Below are positions 55,440-64,000 of a DNA stretch of 64,000 nucleotides, piece after piece. Origin of the DNA: Sulfurisphaera javensis (lineage in GTDB: Archaea; Thermoproteota; Thermoprotei_A; Sulfolobales; Sulfolobaceae). The position numbers and the translations under genes are program-made. Below the pieces are notes generated by a model. That model was given only the letters and a program-made list of their open reading frames with translations. It had not been told where the DNA came from and did not search any database. The DNA lies in the NCBI RefSeq assembly GCF_041154675.1, contig NZ_AP031322.1, positions 806,001 to 870,000 of the forward strand, written 5' to 3'. The first letter of the stretch is position 1; each line of letters begins with the position of its first letter.

Positions 55440-58144
55440 ACTCTCACCAGAGAACCATTAACATAAGAGCAAGCTCCCTTGCTGTTTAATAATTCTGCGG
55501 GGGGTACAATTTTAAGATAATCAACACTTCCTTTTCCTTCAATTCTTAACTGGTTATCCACAATACTTACCTTGTAACCTAATTTTTCAAGTGAAGAAAT
55601 TACTTGATTTCTGTCAACAGAGTTAATTCCTTTAACTCCAATTATTCCACCTATAGGCCCTTCAAGTTCAATCTTGTAATCGTCAACTGTTTGTGGTAAC
55701 CAATTATCTTTTCCTCTTTTCTTTCTATAATTTATGTAAGGATAAGAAAGAGATCTTAATTTTTCAAATAAGTCTGCCCTAACTTTACTTTCATAACTTT
55801 CTTTATTTACTATTTCAATATTACATTCAGTACTTGTTCCTTTAATTACCTTTGGAAGAATTTCTCCTAAAACTTGCGATACTGAGATAATTTTACCGTC
55901 ATTTTTAATAAACAAAGGAATACTCAATACAGTTTCATTCCCTAATTTTACATCAGCAATAAGCACGTATAGTGAATAATCAATTGCATCAGATATTATA
56001 AATTGGACTTTTTTACTACCATATGTGAGATTTCTTATACTCCTAAGTATATTTCCTATTAAACCAGCGTCAACTTCTTGTGGTGGTAATTTTTCCCCTT
56101 GAATTATAATTTTCCCGTTACTCTCTGATACTTTTCCTCCATATGCTTCTACGATAGAGGATAATAAGTTTGTTAAAGAATTTGACATATCTTGTCTATT
56201 CTCAAATCCGGCAAGACTTCTTATGTAGTTTTTTATATCAAGTTCCATATTCTTAGAAACTTTAAGACCGTAAGTATTAATTGCCTTTTTGAATTTAGAT
56301 ACTCTATCAATTATGCTTCTAACTACTTCATCTAAAGGTGTTCCTTCACCTCCCGCTTGTTTCAATGCAGAAAAGAATATATCTTGAGAAGTCACTTTTT
56401 CATTCTTATCTTGATCATAATAACCAACATTTAACATAACATCTTCATTTTCGGACGAGAGATCGTAAACAATCTTTTTCTCTGTGTTACTTATTATAAC
56501 TGAATCAGTAGTATTTACATCTGATTGAGTAGAATAAGCTATACTGAGAAGCTTTGAAAAATACTTTTCAACTAAATTCTCTTCTAATGGAGTTTTCAAA
56601 GCTATGTAATAAATGTAAACCGGTTTCCTTTGCTTTAACCTATAAACTCTTCCATTCCTTTGCTCAAACTTTACAATACTTAAAGGCAATTCATAATGAA
56701 TTAACACATTTGCATCTTGTAAATTAAGTCCTTCAGAAGCAACATCAGTTGATATAAGTACTTTTCCCTCTTTTCTTAACCATTCCTTAATGTTCTCTAT
56801 CCCAACTGTATTTATGTTTTCACTGTGTAAGACTCTAATATCCTTATCCTCCTTAAGGCTTAATTCATTTTTAAGCTTTTCAAAAATATATTCGGCAGTA
56901 TCTTTATAATCAGTAAAAATGATCACTTTATCTCCTTTCTCTAAATGTTCTTTCACTAGAGATATCACAGCCTTAACTCTACTATCATTATTAATAACAA
57001 GTTTAGCCAATTCAGCTAATTCCTTCAACTTTTCCTTGTATTTACTTAAAAGATCGGAATTTTTACTAACGAAATTATTTATCAAATCGTCAACGTCTTT
57101 ATTTTCGCTTACAGTCTCTTCATCAGCATAATCTTCGAGTTCATCTTCTTCCTCATCCTTTTCATTCAAAACGGGCGATCTTTTTTCTATTATATGATCT
57201 AAAGTAATTAAACCAGCTTTAGGACTAGATAAAGCTCTTCTACCTATTAAGAACCCTAATAATTGGATTCCCCTAGCTTCCTTATTCTGCTTTGCAGCAG
57301 CTTCTTTAACAATACTTAAACCTAAATCAACCAGTAACTTGTAGTATTTTTTCTCGTCATCTGAAATATCTTGAATGAACATTGAAAAGTAAGCCTTTGG
57401 AAATATTGGTGAATTCTCATAAATTTCATTTACTGATTTCTTAGTACGTCTAAGGATTGTGGATTTTACAGTATCTCTAACAAGATCTTCCTTTTCTCTA
57501 AAATATGGATCTATAAGGGTGAGCCTTTCTAAATAATCTTTACTATCCCCTTTATGAGGGGTAGCAGACATTCCAATAAGATGTAAGTTTGGTTTAGATG
57601 CAAGTTTCATTACTGCCTCAAATCTTTGAGTTCTCTTATTTCCCTGCATTCCTATTTTATGAATCTCATCAATTATAACTAAATCCCAATTAACATTCAA
57701 GAACTTATCCAAGTGTTCCTTTTTCTTAAATGTGTCAACACTAACAACGTATATTCCATCTTTATCAAGATCAAGAATAGTAGTATCTTTATTCCTATAC
57801 TTATATGTCCAGATCGGTAACTTCCACTCAGCCTTAAATTTATTTAAATTTTCTTCAACCCACTGAAAAATAATGTTCCTTGGTAAAATAACGAGAATCT
57901 TTTTCGCATTTCTCTTTTTAATTAATTGATCCATTATCATCATTGCTTCAATAGTCTTTCCTAAACCAACGTCATCAGCTATTAGAAATCTTATAGGATG
58001 CCTAATTAAAAGCCTATAAAAAATTTCAGCTTGATGAATATATGGTTCAAAAGTGTAGTTTGTTAAATAAGTATAACGAAATAGTGGGTGATATTCTTTC
58101 AGCAAGTCCAAAACAAACGCAGAAAAATCAATAGCCTTTGACAT
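55436..58144 (-). CDS. SNF2/superfamily 2 helicase of the defence operon
   Basis: 902 residues. Motif I is [13 protein letters not shown] (residues 57-69), motif [11 protein letters not shown] (about 155-163), motif [12 protein letters not shown], and motifs [26 protein letters not shown] with [12 protein letters not shown]. An acidic insert ([14 protein letters not shown]) lies between the two RecA domains. About 350 further residues form a C-terminal domain with no recognised motif. The start overlaps the 135-residue gene by 17 bases and the stop overlaps the MBL gene by 4. In helicase-methylase-ATPase defence systems this type of protein is taken to move along DNA. It belongs to the SNF2/RapA-like group. 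Confidence 0.9.
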   Translation of the reverse strand: MSKAIDFSAFVLDLLKEYHPLFRYTYLTNYTFEPYIHQAEIFYRLLIRHPIRFLIADDVGLGKTIEAMMIMDQLIKKRNAKKILVILPRNIIFQWVEENLNKFKAEWKLPIWTYKYRNKDTTILDLDKDGIYVVSVDTFKKKEHLDKFLNVNWDLVIIDEIHKIGMQGNKRTQRFEAVMKLASKPNLHLIGMSATPHKGDSKDYLERLTLIDPYFREKEDLVRDTVKSTILRRTKKSVNEIYENSPIFPKAYFSMFIQDISDDEKKYYKLLVDLGLSIVKEAAAKQNKEARGIQLLGFLIGRRALSSPKAGLITLDHIIEKRSPVLNEKDEEEDELEDYADEETVSENKDVDDLINNFVSKNSDLLSKYKEKLKELAELAKLVINNDSRVKAVISLVKEHLEKGDKVIIFTDYKDTAEYIFEKLKNELSLKEDKDIRVLHSENINTVGIENIKEWLRKEGKVLISTDVASEGLNLQDANVLIHYELPLSIVKFEQRNGRVYRLKQRKPVYIYYIALKTPLEENLVEKYFSKLLSIAYSTQSDVNTTDSVIISNTEKKIVYDLSSENEDVMLNVGYYDQDKNEKVTSQDIFFSALKQAGGEGTPLDEVVRSIIDRVSKFKKAINTYGLKVSKNMELDIKNYIRSLAGFENRQDMSNSLTNLLSSIVEAYGGKVSESNGKIIIQGEKLPPQEVDAGLIGNILRSIRNLTYGSKKVQFIISDAIDYSLYVLIADVKLGNETVLSIPLFIKNDGKIISVSQVLGEILPKVIKGTSTECNIEIVNKESYESKVRADLFEKLRSLSYPYINYRKKRGKDNWLPQTVDDYKIELEGPIGGIIGVKGINSVDRNQVISSLEKLGYKVSIVDNQLRIEGKGSVDYLKIVPPAELLNSKGACSYVNGSLVRV

Positions 58145-58535
58145 ATAGGTCCCTTAATGCTCTCCCAACTCTATATGTAGAAACCATACTATTAGTTTTC
58201 ATATAGCGTGAAGTAAATTCACTATACCAAAAGTGAAGAGTAAAATTATCAAATGAAGATACAACGTTTACTAACACAGTGTATAACACTTTTTTCCTAA
58301 CATTTTGCAAACTACCAACATAAACAACCATCATCTTGAATAGCGTTTCATCGTCAGTATAAACGCTCTTTTTAGTTACCTTATGAGGGAAATTCACTTT
58401 TTCTAGGAACAACTTAAGGTCTGAAAGGCCTAATCTTGCTGAAAATACTTTAACATAACTTGATCCAGTTTGACTATAAAAATGTAATTTTGGCTTCTTT
58501 TCACTAATAGTTTCTCTAACATAAAATTGACTCAT
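58128..58535 (-). CDS. Unknown 135-residue component of the defence operon
   Basis: 135 residues with strands (KLHFYSQTGSSYVKVFSARLGLSDLKLFL) and a helix pair (DDETLFKMMVVYVGSLQNVRKKVLYTVLVNVVSS), ending [30 protein letters not shown]. No metal, nuclease or membrane motif. The gene overlaps both neighbours (ATGA with DUF499; 17 bases with the helicase), so it is surely made with them. Bacterial DUF499/DUF1156 operons often carry a small DUF3780 protein at a similar place; this one does not look like DUF3780 but may play an equivalent role. Confidence 0.6.
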   Translation of the reverse strand: MSQFYVRETISEKKPKLHFYSQTGSSYVKVFSARLGLSDLKLFLEKVNFPHKVTKKSVYTDDETLFKMMVVYVGSLQNVRKKVLYTVLVNVVSSFDNFTLHFWYSEFTSRYMKTNSMVSTYRVGRALRDLYVKGY

Positions 58536-61500
58536 TCATTAATCACCCTTATGCTTACCTTAGCTTTCCCTTTACTTACTAATTGACGAATTATTTCTTT
58601 CTCATTAGAATCTAAAATTTTATCTGTAATTATGCTAACTTCTAAGTTCCCATTAATTTTCGCATTAGTTCTACCAATTATTGTTATTTCATTATGCACT
58701 AGTTTGCTTAATGTATCCATGTCTATATCTTTAATACTAATAGTTACTGCAACATTCTTTCCATCCAATGTTATATTTCCATTTATCTTCTTCTCACCAA
58801 TAATATTTCTTAATCCCCTTGTAAGATCATCAACATCTTGCTCAGAAGTGATCAAGTAATTAATTTTCTCAATCTTTCCTTTATTCGGGATATCTCCAGG
58901 AGGAACTTCAATTATGTCTGGTGTAATCTTTACTAGGACTGGGATTGTTTTTGTCTTCTCTTTTCCATTGTATCTTACTATACACGTTAGCTCATCATTA
59001 TCATTAACTGTATAACTAAATTGAATTTGAGAATCAAGTTTTAAATCTGATTTATAGTACAATATGTTTCCATTTTTATTAATAATGGTTAATTCCACGT
59101 TACCTTCAAAAGACCCTATTTTCTTTAACGAGATATTGATTGTTACAGTCTTTCCTTTATATTCAGAAATTGATAAAGGATAAATTTCAATATCAACGCC
59201 TCTTTCTACTTTTTCTTCTCTTAGCTCTAATGTAGCCGTTTGATATTTATAAAACCAGTCTGGTTGAGTTATTAAGTTGTCAAGATTTAAATCTTCTTTG
59301 TCCAGCTTAAGCACGTAGTATTTTTTGATTACCGTATCTCCTTCTTCCGTATAGGTTGTTCTTTTTATAAGCTCCTCAATCTGTAATTTAGCGGCTTCTA
59401 AAGGTGGTAAAATTATTGAATCATCTTTTATTATTCCCACTGAGAAATCTTGGTTAGGTAATTTCTTAAAGTAAACTTCTTTTCCATTCCAAATTCCAAT
59501 CTTTAAGTTCTCTAAACCTTCTAATAATGCCTCTTTCAAAGCATCTTTGCTTATCCATGGTAATTTAGGATTAGAATAAAACTTTTCCATAATATCACTG
59601 AATTTCCACCTCTGAGATGTTATGTCAACAGATACCTCGTTAAGGTAGTATGTCAATAAATCAAAGTTCAGATCACTTTTGTCTAATAGTTTATTTGCGC
59701 TCTTAAGTGTTTCTTCAGCTCGTTCTAATATGGTTTTGTCTTCTCTAGCAAGAGGTTCTATTCTTATTTGATTTACATCTACTGGGAATGCTAAATTACT
59801 AAAGTAAGAAATAAGATTTACATTTATGTGCTTTTCCAATTCGTTTATATAATTCTTCATTAAGCTACTAGCCACTTTCCTCATAATTTCATCACTATAG
59901 TAATTGTTTACATCTACTTTTCTACAACCCAAATACTCCTTAATTCTGCTCGTTAGTTCACTTCTTATATTAGAGTCCGTTGAGTAAACTAAGGCTATTG
60001 TATTAGCATAATTTCTTGGTGTCTTTAGTTCTTTCTTAAAAATAAACATTTTCAGTTTATCTTCAAGATCATCTTTTGATATAGGATCTCTAATAATTAC
60101 AGCTTCATACTTTGGTTCATCATCACTAATTAAATTATCAATAGATGGAACAATTCTAAGTGAGGAATTACTCAATACTATATAATTTCCTCTCCTGTTA
60201 TAGGACAAATCACTTATGAATTTCTCAAAATTAGTTAGAACTTCAATATCACTAATGTTTCTTGCTTCACTTATACATAAAGTCCTTGGATCAGTTAGGA
60301 ATGTAAACCAATACTTACCCTCATAAGAAACCAAGTAAGGAATCATTGAAACCCCTTGAGTTATCTCATTCAATTGCTTAACTACATCACTAGGGGTAAA
60401 GTTTAGTTTTAAGAGATAAGATAGGTCAAAAACACTTGTGACAATCTCTTTATTATCCGGTAAGTTAGCTTTGTACGGATCTGGCTTTAGACCTAACCTA
60501 AAAACAAATGTGGAAAGGAATATATAGTTAGCTATTAAGTAGTTGATTTCTAAACCCTTTGTCTTGTTCTTTATTTCTGTTACAACATTTTTGAATTCTT
60601 CATACTTTCTTAACAGTAGATTTTCTATTTCAGAATCCTTTATGTCAATATCTGAAGGTAAAACAAGATCTCTTGTTGGTTTTTGGTTGTATAACTGTCT
60701 CACAGTTATTCTAGTTATTCTTAATGCGTCTCTGGTTTTTTCTAGTCCGTTATGTAATTCTAAGAGTCTTTGCAGTACTTTTATATATAAGGGGTGGAAT
60801 GGGTAAGTTTTATCCAGTTCGTCAATGATAGAAACGTCAACAAGATCTTTGAAATCTTGTGCCTTCTTCTTATACTCTTGTAATAGATTTAGTGGTATTT
60901 TTACGTCTCCAAAGATTCTCTTTTTAAGCATTTGTGCCAAATCAATTTCAGTCGATATTGGTGATTGGGAAGGTTTACCTATTCTTTCAACCCTTTTCCA
61001 TAAAGCTTCTATTACAGCTTCATCGTAACCAATTTCGCCTTTTATTCCTTGGTTTGTTAAGTTTGCTGGTAGTGTAATAACTAATACCAGGGGTACATTT
61101 TGTGTTACTCCGGCTAATGCTTCAAAGAAGAGCAAACATTGATTGTAATAGGTTCCGTAAACAGATTTTGATATCCTTTCTAAATACCAAGCTATCTCGT
61201 CAACTAGGATAAGAACTTTCTCGCCCAAGAATAACTTCTCTAGTTCATCCTTAGTGGGTGTTATCATGTCTTCGTCTCTTTTTTTCATCATATCGTATTT
61301 TCCTATTTTGTGTGCTATGTAACCCCAAAGTGTTTTTATTCCATTTATTGGATTGTCTGGTGATGGTGCTGTATTAGCATCTTTTCCACCAATTACAATT
61401 ACCTTAACATCTGAAGGAATATTAAAACCATACTTCTTAGCTATATCTGGTGAATTAAAAGCGTGATACAAAGCAATAAGGGAGTGTGTTTTTCCACCAC

Positions 61501-61735
61501 CGAACAATGAAGTTATTATAATTGTATCTCCCTTGTTTTGACTTAGTGTGCCCGCAACTTCTTCAATTAGTCTTTCCATGGATGGTGAGAAGTATGTTGC
61601 TGAGAAGAATTGGTTTGGGTCGTTATAGATTGGGTGTGCTTTGCCTAATGCTACGTCTGAGAGTTCTGGTGCTAGGTTTGCGTCTAGTTTTTTATCCCAT
61701 ACATCATTTCTTATTTGCAAGTCATAAAGTGTCAT
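58532..61735 (-). CDS. DUF499 family ATPase
   Basis: 1067 residues. The Walker A ITSLFGGGKTHSL is at residues 74-86 with K82, and the Walker B VLILVDEIAWYL is near 174-185. An R-finger-like RVERIGKPSQSP and a helical middle follow. The N-terminal signature DVWDKKLDANLAPELSDVALGKAHPIYNDPNQFF is typical of DUF499 (part of this is shown, positions 12-44). The C-terminal 250 residues are beta-rich. DUF499 ATPases are found beside DUF1156 methylases in defence operons. GAGGTGAT (61739-61746) is a strong Shine-Dalgarno just before the ATG. The stop overlaps the next start (ATGA). Confidence 0.9.
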   Translation of the reverse strand: MTLYDLQIRNDVWDKKLDANLAPELSDVALGKAHPIYNDPNQFFSATYFSPSMERLIEEVAGTLSQNKGDTIIITSLFGGGKTHSLIALYHAFNSPDIAKKYGFNIPSDVKVIVIGGKDANTAPSPDNPINGIKTLWGYIAHKIGKYDMMKKRDEDMITPTKDELEKLFLGEKVLILVDEIAWYLERISKSVYGTYYNQCLLFFEALAGVTQNVPLVLVITLPANLTNQGIKGEIGYDEAVIEALWKRVERIGKPSQSPISTEIDLAQMLKKRIFGDVKIPLNLLQEYKKKAQDFKDLVDVSIIDELDKTYPFHPLYIKVLQRLLELHNGLEKTRDALRITRITVRQLYNQKPTRDLVLPSDIDIKDSEIENLLLRKYEEFKNVVTEIKNKTKGLEINYLIANYIFLSTFVFRLGLKPDPYKANLPDNKEIVTSVFDLSYLLKLNFTPSDVVKQLNEITQGVSMIPYLVSYEGKYWFTFLTDPRTLCISEARNISDIEVLTNFEKFISDLSYNRRGNYIVLSNSSLRIVPSIDNLISDDEPKYEAVIIRDPISKDDLEDKLKMFIFKKELKTPRNYANTIALVYSTDSNIRSELTSRIKEYLGCRKVDVNNYYSDEIMRKVASSLMKNYINELEKHINVNLISYFSNLAFPVDVNQIRIEPLAREDKTILERAEETLKSANKLLDKSDLNFDLLTYYLNEVSVDITSQRWKFSDIMEKFYSNPKLPWISKDALKEALLEGLENLKIGIWNGKEVYFKKLPNQDFSVGIIKDDSIILPPLEAAKLQIEELIKRTTYTEEGDTVIKKYYVLKLDKEDLNLDNLITQPDWFYKYQTATLELREEKVERGVDIEIYPLSISEYKGKTVTINISLKKIGSFEGNVELTIINKNGNILYYKSDLKLDSQIQFSYTVNDNDELTCIVRYNGKEKTKTIPVLVKITPDIIEVPPGDIPNKGKIEKINYLITSEQDVDDLTRGLRNIIGEKKINGNITLDGKNVAVTISIKDIDMDTLSKLVHNEITIIGRTNAKINGNLEVSIITDKILDSNEKEIIRQLVSKGKAKVSIRVINE

Positions 61736-61738
61736 ATA

Positions 61739-61746
61739 ATCACCTC
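61739..61746 (-). promoter_or_regulatory. Strong Shine-Dalgarno of the DUF499 gene
   Basis: GAGGTGAT on the minus strand, complementary to the archaeal 16S 3' end, three bases before ATG 61735. It supports this start and internal initiation on a polycistronic message. Confidence 0.7.
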
Positions 61747-61781
61747 GAGAAGTACAAGTCTAATCCTTGTTTTTCTTCATA

Positions 61782-64000
61782 TCATATAAGTTTTTTGCAT
61801 GCTTCTTTTTCTATATCTCCATCCGGGAGTACTTTAACAAATATTTTTGCTATTGTTAATGCCTCATCAACATATGGTGATTTACTCCTAACTTCCTCAA
61901 TCTTTTTCTTAATATTTGTAGGATCTTGAACAGCAAAATACTCTAGGTAATGCAAGGTCTGTATTGGGCTTGAGAATTTTTCCTTCAATATTGCTGTCTC
62001 CATGTCTGGCATGTTCTTCCAAGAGTCTATAGCATTCAAAAGATCTTTCCCATAAGGTTCATTCAATGTTAGAGTTTTGTCTTTCTTTTCATCACTTATT
62101 ATAATTATTCCAGAGTTTTTGAGTTCATTTTCATTTATGTCACCGGTAACATTTAGCATCGTCAATGTAGTGGTGTCTAGTTTTCTTTGTGAGTTTTTCA
62201 CTGGTGGTAATAGGACTTTCAGAAGTACGTATAGTGAGGAGATTTTTGTTAATGCTTTTGTTGTTGTTATTTCTCCTAATGTTTTGACTATTGCTTCTGA
62301 TGTTGTTGGGAATATGTATTTTTCTACTAGTTCTTTTACTCCCTCATAACCTTCTCTTATTCCTATCAATTTCTCATACGACGTGAATTTCTCAAGTACT
62401 TTTCCAAGGCTTGCAAAATATGTGTCTAAGTCAAGTAGTGGTTTCTTGTTAGCCCCTTTCATTCTAGTCGTTAGGTAGTTCTTTAACCAACTTACAGCAT
62501 GGTTTAATGCTTCATTTTTAACTTCATTAACTGGTTTTTGTCCTTTAGCCTCTTTCCTCCATACAATAACCATAGATTTATCTAATGATCTAACTGTATT
62601 TCTAGCAGTTAATCTTGTTTCATCTTCGGTGGTCACGGTGTGTACTACTGATATTCTCAGTTTTGCTTTTTTCCAACCGGCATAAAGTAGTGCTATCCAT
62701 GCTTCTGGTGAAGTATGATTGTAAAAGGTGACTATTACACCATCGTCCTTGACAAGATCCTTCATTTTAATGAATGCTTCACCAAGCCTTTCTCTAAAAT
62801 ACTCTATTGTACCTATTCCGTTTCCGAATTCTTTTTTTCTACCTCTATCTACTCCTAAATCCTTATCAGCTAATGATTCAAATTGAGTTATTCTAGATAG
62901 GTCAAATACTCTGGTGTACCAAATATAGTAATAATCACTTACCTCAGGGTAAGGAACGTCGTTGAAATATGGAGGATCTGTTATAATAGCATCAACTTTT
63001 TCTGTTAAAGAAAGTTTTGTAACATCAGATGTAATTATTTCTATTTTGCTATTCGTGTTACCTAATGCATTTATAAGATACTCTAAACCATCATAAACAT
63101 GCTCTAAGCTCCTCCTTAAACTACCAATAATATCTGCTAAGGGTGATATTTCAGCCCAATTCCATGTTACTCCAAATCGTGTAAATGCACTTGTTTCTCT
63201 TATAAACTTTTCTGTGGAATCTATTGAAGTAAAATAAGAATTATATCTTGTATAATTTAGAAACGCAATAACTAAATAAGTTATTATTGTCTCTGCGTAC
63301 TCTCTATCAGGAATACTATTTTCTATTTCTTTAATTATTTCTATAATTTTTTCATAAATGAGAAGTTGTCTAGGATTGTAAATTTTGAACCATTTAGTAA
63401 AGCCAGATCCAAATATTCCTAAACCAGGTGAGATTTTTTCAGTTGGTAAATCGTTTAATTTTTTCATTTCCTCGAATAATTTCCAAAATCTTTCTTCATC
63501 GTCTTCGGTTATTTCGAAGAAGTCTAAATTCTTTCCTTGGCCTTTAAACTTTACTAGTAAGCTTGGTCTTGCTGGTGAGTTTTTCAACTCTTCAAGGCTT
63601 ATCTCACCGTTCAAAAATCTTTCAAGGTTTTTATTCCATTCTTTTAATGCTTTTTTAACATACCATTCTTCTCCTTTTCCTTTGGGTATTGTGTTTCCAC
63701 TTTGTAAGCAGCGAGCATAATTGCTTTGAGCTTTAATATTCCGTTCTGGTACTTCATATGTTTTTCCTTCAACGATTATTTTATTTCCCTTGACCGTTGC
63801 TTTTATTGAGTTTTTACCTAACTCCTTGTTTAAGTCTCTTGGTATGATTTTTACTTTATTTCCTTCAACCTTATAATCCATGTAAACAAGTCTTTTGAAA
63901 GTGCCGGAAGTTGTTTTTTCTTTTCTCTCCTCTTCATCACTCTTTCCTTCTTCTTTATCATCTGATGAGTTTCCTTTCATTTTCATGAGCCAGAACTGGC
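61782..64000 (-). CDS. DUF1156 DNA methylase, 5' end outside the window
   Basis: At least 739 residues are visible. The frame stays open past the internal ATG at 63986 to the window edge (QFWLMKMKG), so the true start and the DUF1156 N-terminus lie beyond. The catalytic motif IV VDAIITDPPYFNDVPYPEVS is clear (DPPY about residue 337 counted from 63986); DPPY-type enzymes make N6-methyladenine or N4-methylcytosine. Upstream blocks (WNKNLERFLNGEISLEEL, YNPRQLL, TWNWAEI) are shared with the convergent 522-residue protein. An acidic/basic linker (DDKEEGKSDEEERKEK) interrupts the region just before them. It is the first visible gene of the operon, 46 bases before DUF499. It presumably marks self DNA. 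Confidence 0.85.
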   Translation of the reverse strand, partial: QFWLMKMKGNSSDDKEEGKSDEEERKEKTTSGTFKRLVYMDYKVEGNKVKIIPRDLNKELGKNSIKATVKGNKIIVEGKTYEVPERNIKAQSNYARCLQSGNTIPKGKGEEWYVKKALKEWNKNLERFLNGEISLEELKNSPARPSLLVKFKGQGKNLDFFEITEDDEERFWKLFEEMKKLNDLPTEKISPGLGIFGSGFTKWFKIYNPRQLLIYEKIIEIIKEIENSIPDREYAETIITYLVIAFLNYTRYNSYFTSIDSTEKFIRETSAFTRFGVTWNWAEISPLADIIGSLRRSLEHVYDGLEYLINALGNTNSKIEIITSDVTKLSLTEKVDAIITDPPYFNDVPYPEVSDYYYIWYTRVFDLSRITQFESLADKDLGVDRGRKKEFGNGIGTIEYFRERLGEAFIKMKDLVKDDGVIVTFYNHTSPEAWIALLYAGWKKAKLRISVVHTVTTEDETRLTARNTVRSLDKSMVIVWRKEAKGQKPVNEVKNEALNHAVSWLKNYLTTRMKGANKKPLLDLDTYFASLGKVLEKFTSYEKLIGIREGYEGVKELVEKYIFPTTSEAIVKTLGEITTTKALTKISSLYVLLKVLLPPVKNSQRKLDTTTLTMLNVTGDINENELKNSGIIIISDEKKDKTLTLNEPYGKDLLNAIDSWKNMPDMETAILKEKFSSPIQTLHYLEYFAVQDPTNIKKKIEEVRSKSPYVDEALTIAKIFVKVLPDGDIEKEACKKLI

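Noticed and set aside
60543-60806. Plus-strand ORFs inside the DUF499 gene
   Set aside because: Reverse-frame shadows of a long, motif-rich coding sequence.
54171-64000. The defence operon as DISARM or BREX
   Set aside because: No DUF1998 or phospholipase-D protein (DISARM) and no PglZ, BrxL or BrxC-type genes (BREX) are present; DUF499 plus DUF1156 points to the helicase-methylase-ATPase type.
63986-64000. ATG at 63986 as the true start of the methylase
   Set aside because: The frame stays open to the window edge (QFWL before the Met) and the N-terminal DUF1156 region would be missing, so the start is outside the window.

Overview
The window is AT-rich DNA from a thermoacidophilic archaeon of the order Sulfolobales. 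Evidence for this is the full-length tricorn protease with its WrbA neighbour, a sedolisin-type acid protease, PibD-type pilin-like secretory proteins, VapBC modules, PaREP1 remnants, and TATA boxes placed so that many start codons sit at or near +1. A 58-codon remnant of a CYP119-type cytochrome P450 looks, from memory, closest to the Sulfurisphaera (Sulfolobus) tokodaii protein, so a Sulfurisphaera-like species is my best guess. No rRNA, tRNA or CRISPR array was found.

Layout. 0.1-3.1 kb: a four-gene minus-strand operon (small zinc protein, HEPN/DUF4145-like protein, CARF-PIN fusion, membrane protein with a PH-like domain) that looks like a nucleotide-signalled or otherwise inducible defence cassette. 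3.2-7.8 kb: secreted and membrane proteins, a Csa3-like CARF-HTH regulator, an AAA ATPase and an isochorismatase-like hydrolase. 7.8-13.5 kb: an accessory pocket with an IS110 remnant, a McrBC-like restriction pair, a decayed DDE transposase and two broken PaREP1 genes. 13.6-19 kb: ordinary chromosome (PFL/DUF711 protein with ACT-domain partner, tricorn, WrbA). 19-20.7 kb: a VapBC pair next to a second, broken WrbA copy. 20.7-26.4 kb: five pilin-like secreted proteins, four of them in one translationally coupled operon. 26.4-29.5 kb: a MITE-like element, a tiny peptide gene coupled to a radical SAM/SPASM maturase (a RiPP candidate), then tandem hairpins in front of a DUF3800 gene.

29.9-45.3 kb is mostly transport and housekeeping-like genes: PQQ-type propeller protein, amino-acid permease, TauE/SafE exporter, nucleoside phosphorylase, TDT-like and MFS transporters, SPFH protein, and a membrane-anchored HTH regulator. 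45.6-48.3 kb holds a decayed VapBC and a PIN gene interrupted at an A9 run. 48.5-50.3 kb encodes a sedolisin. 51.5-52.6 kb is a scar zone: an internally deleted TnpB element that keeps its 3' hairpins, and fragments of DUF1028 and P450 genes.

52.6-64 kb is a large defence island. A tight minus-strand operon encodes a DUF1156 DNA methylase (cut by the window edge), a DUF499 ATPase, a 135-residue unknown, an SNF2-type helicase and a beta-CASP metallo-beta-lactamase nuclease. A convergent gene encodes a DUF1156-related protein that has lost the methylase DPPY motif. The helicase-methylase-ATPase core matches the type named Hma by the PADLOC authors (from memory). The beta-CASP nuclease, the small protein and the methylase-less paralogue are the parts I do not know from described systems. 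The best candidates for new biology are this island, the CARF-PIN/HEPN operon, the peptide/radical-SAM pair, and the hairpin/DUF3800 pair.
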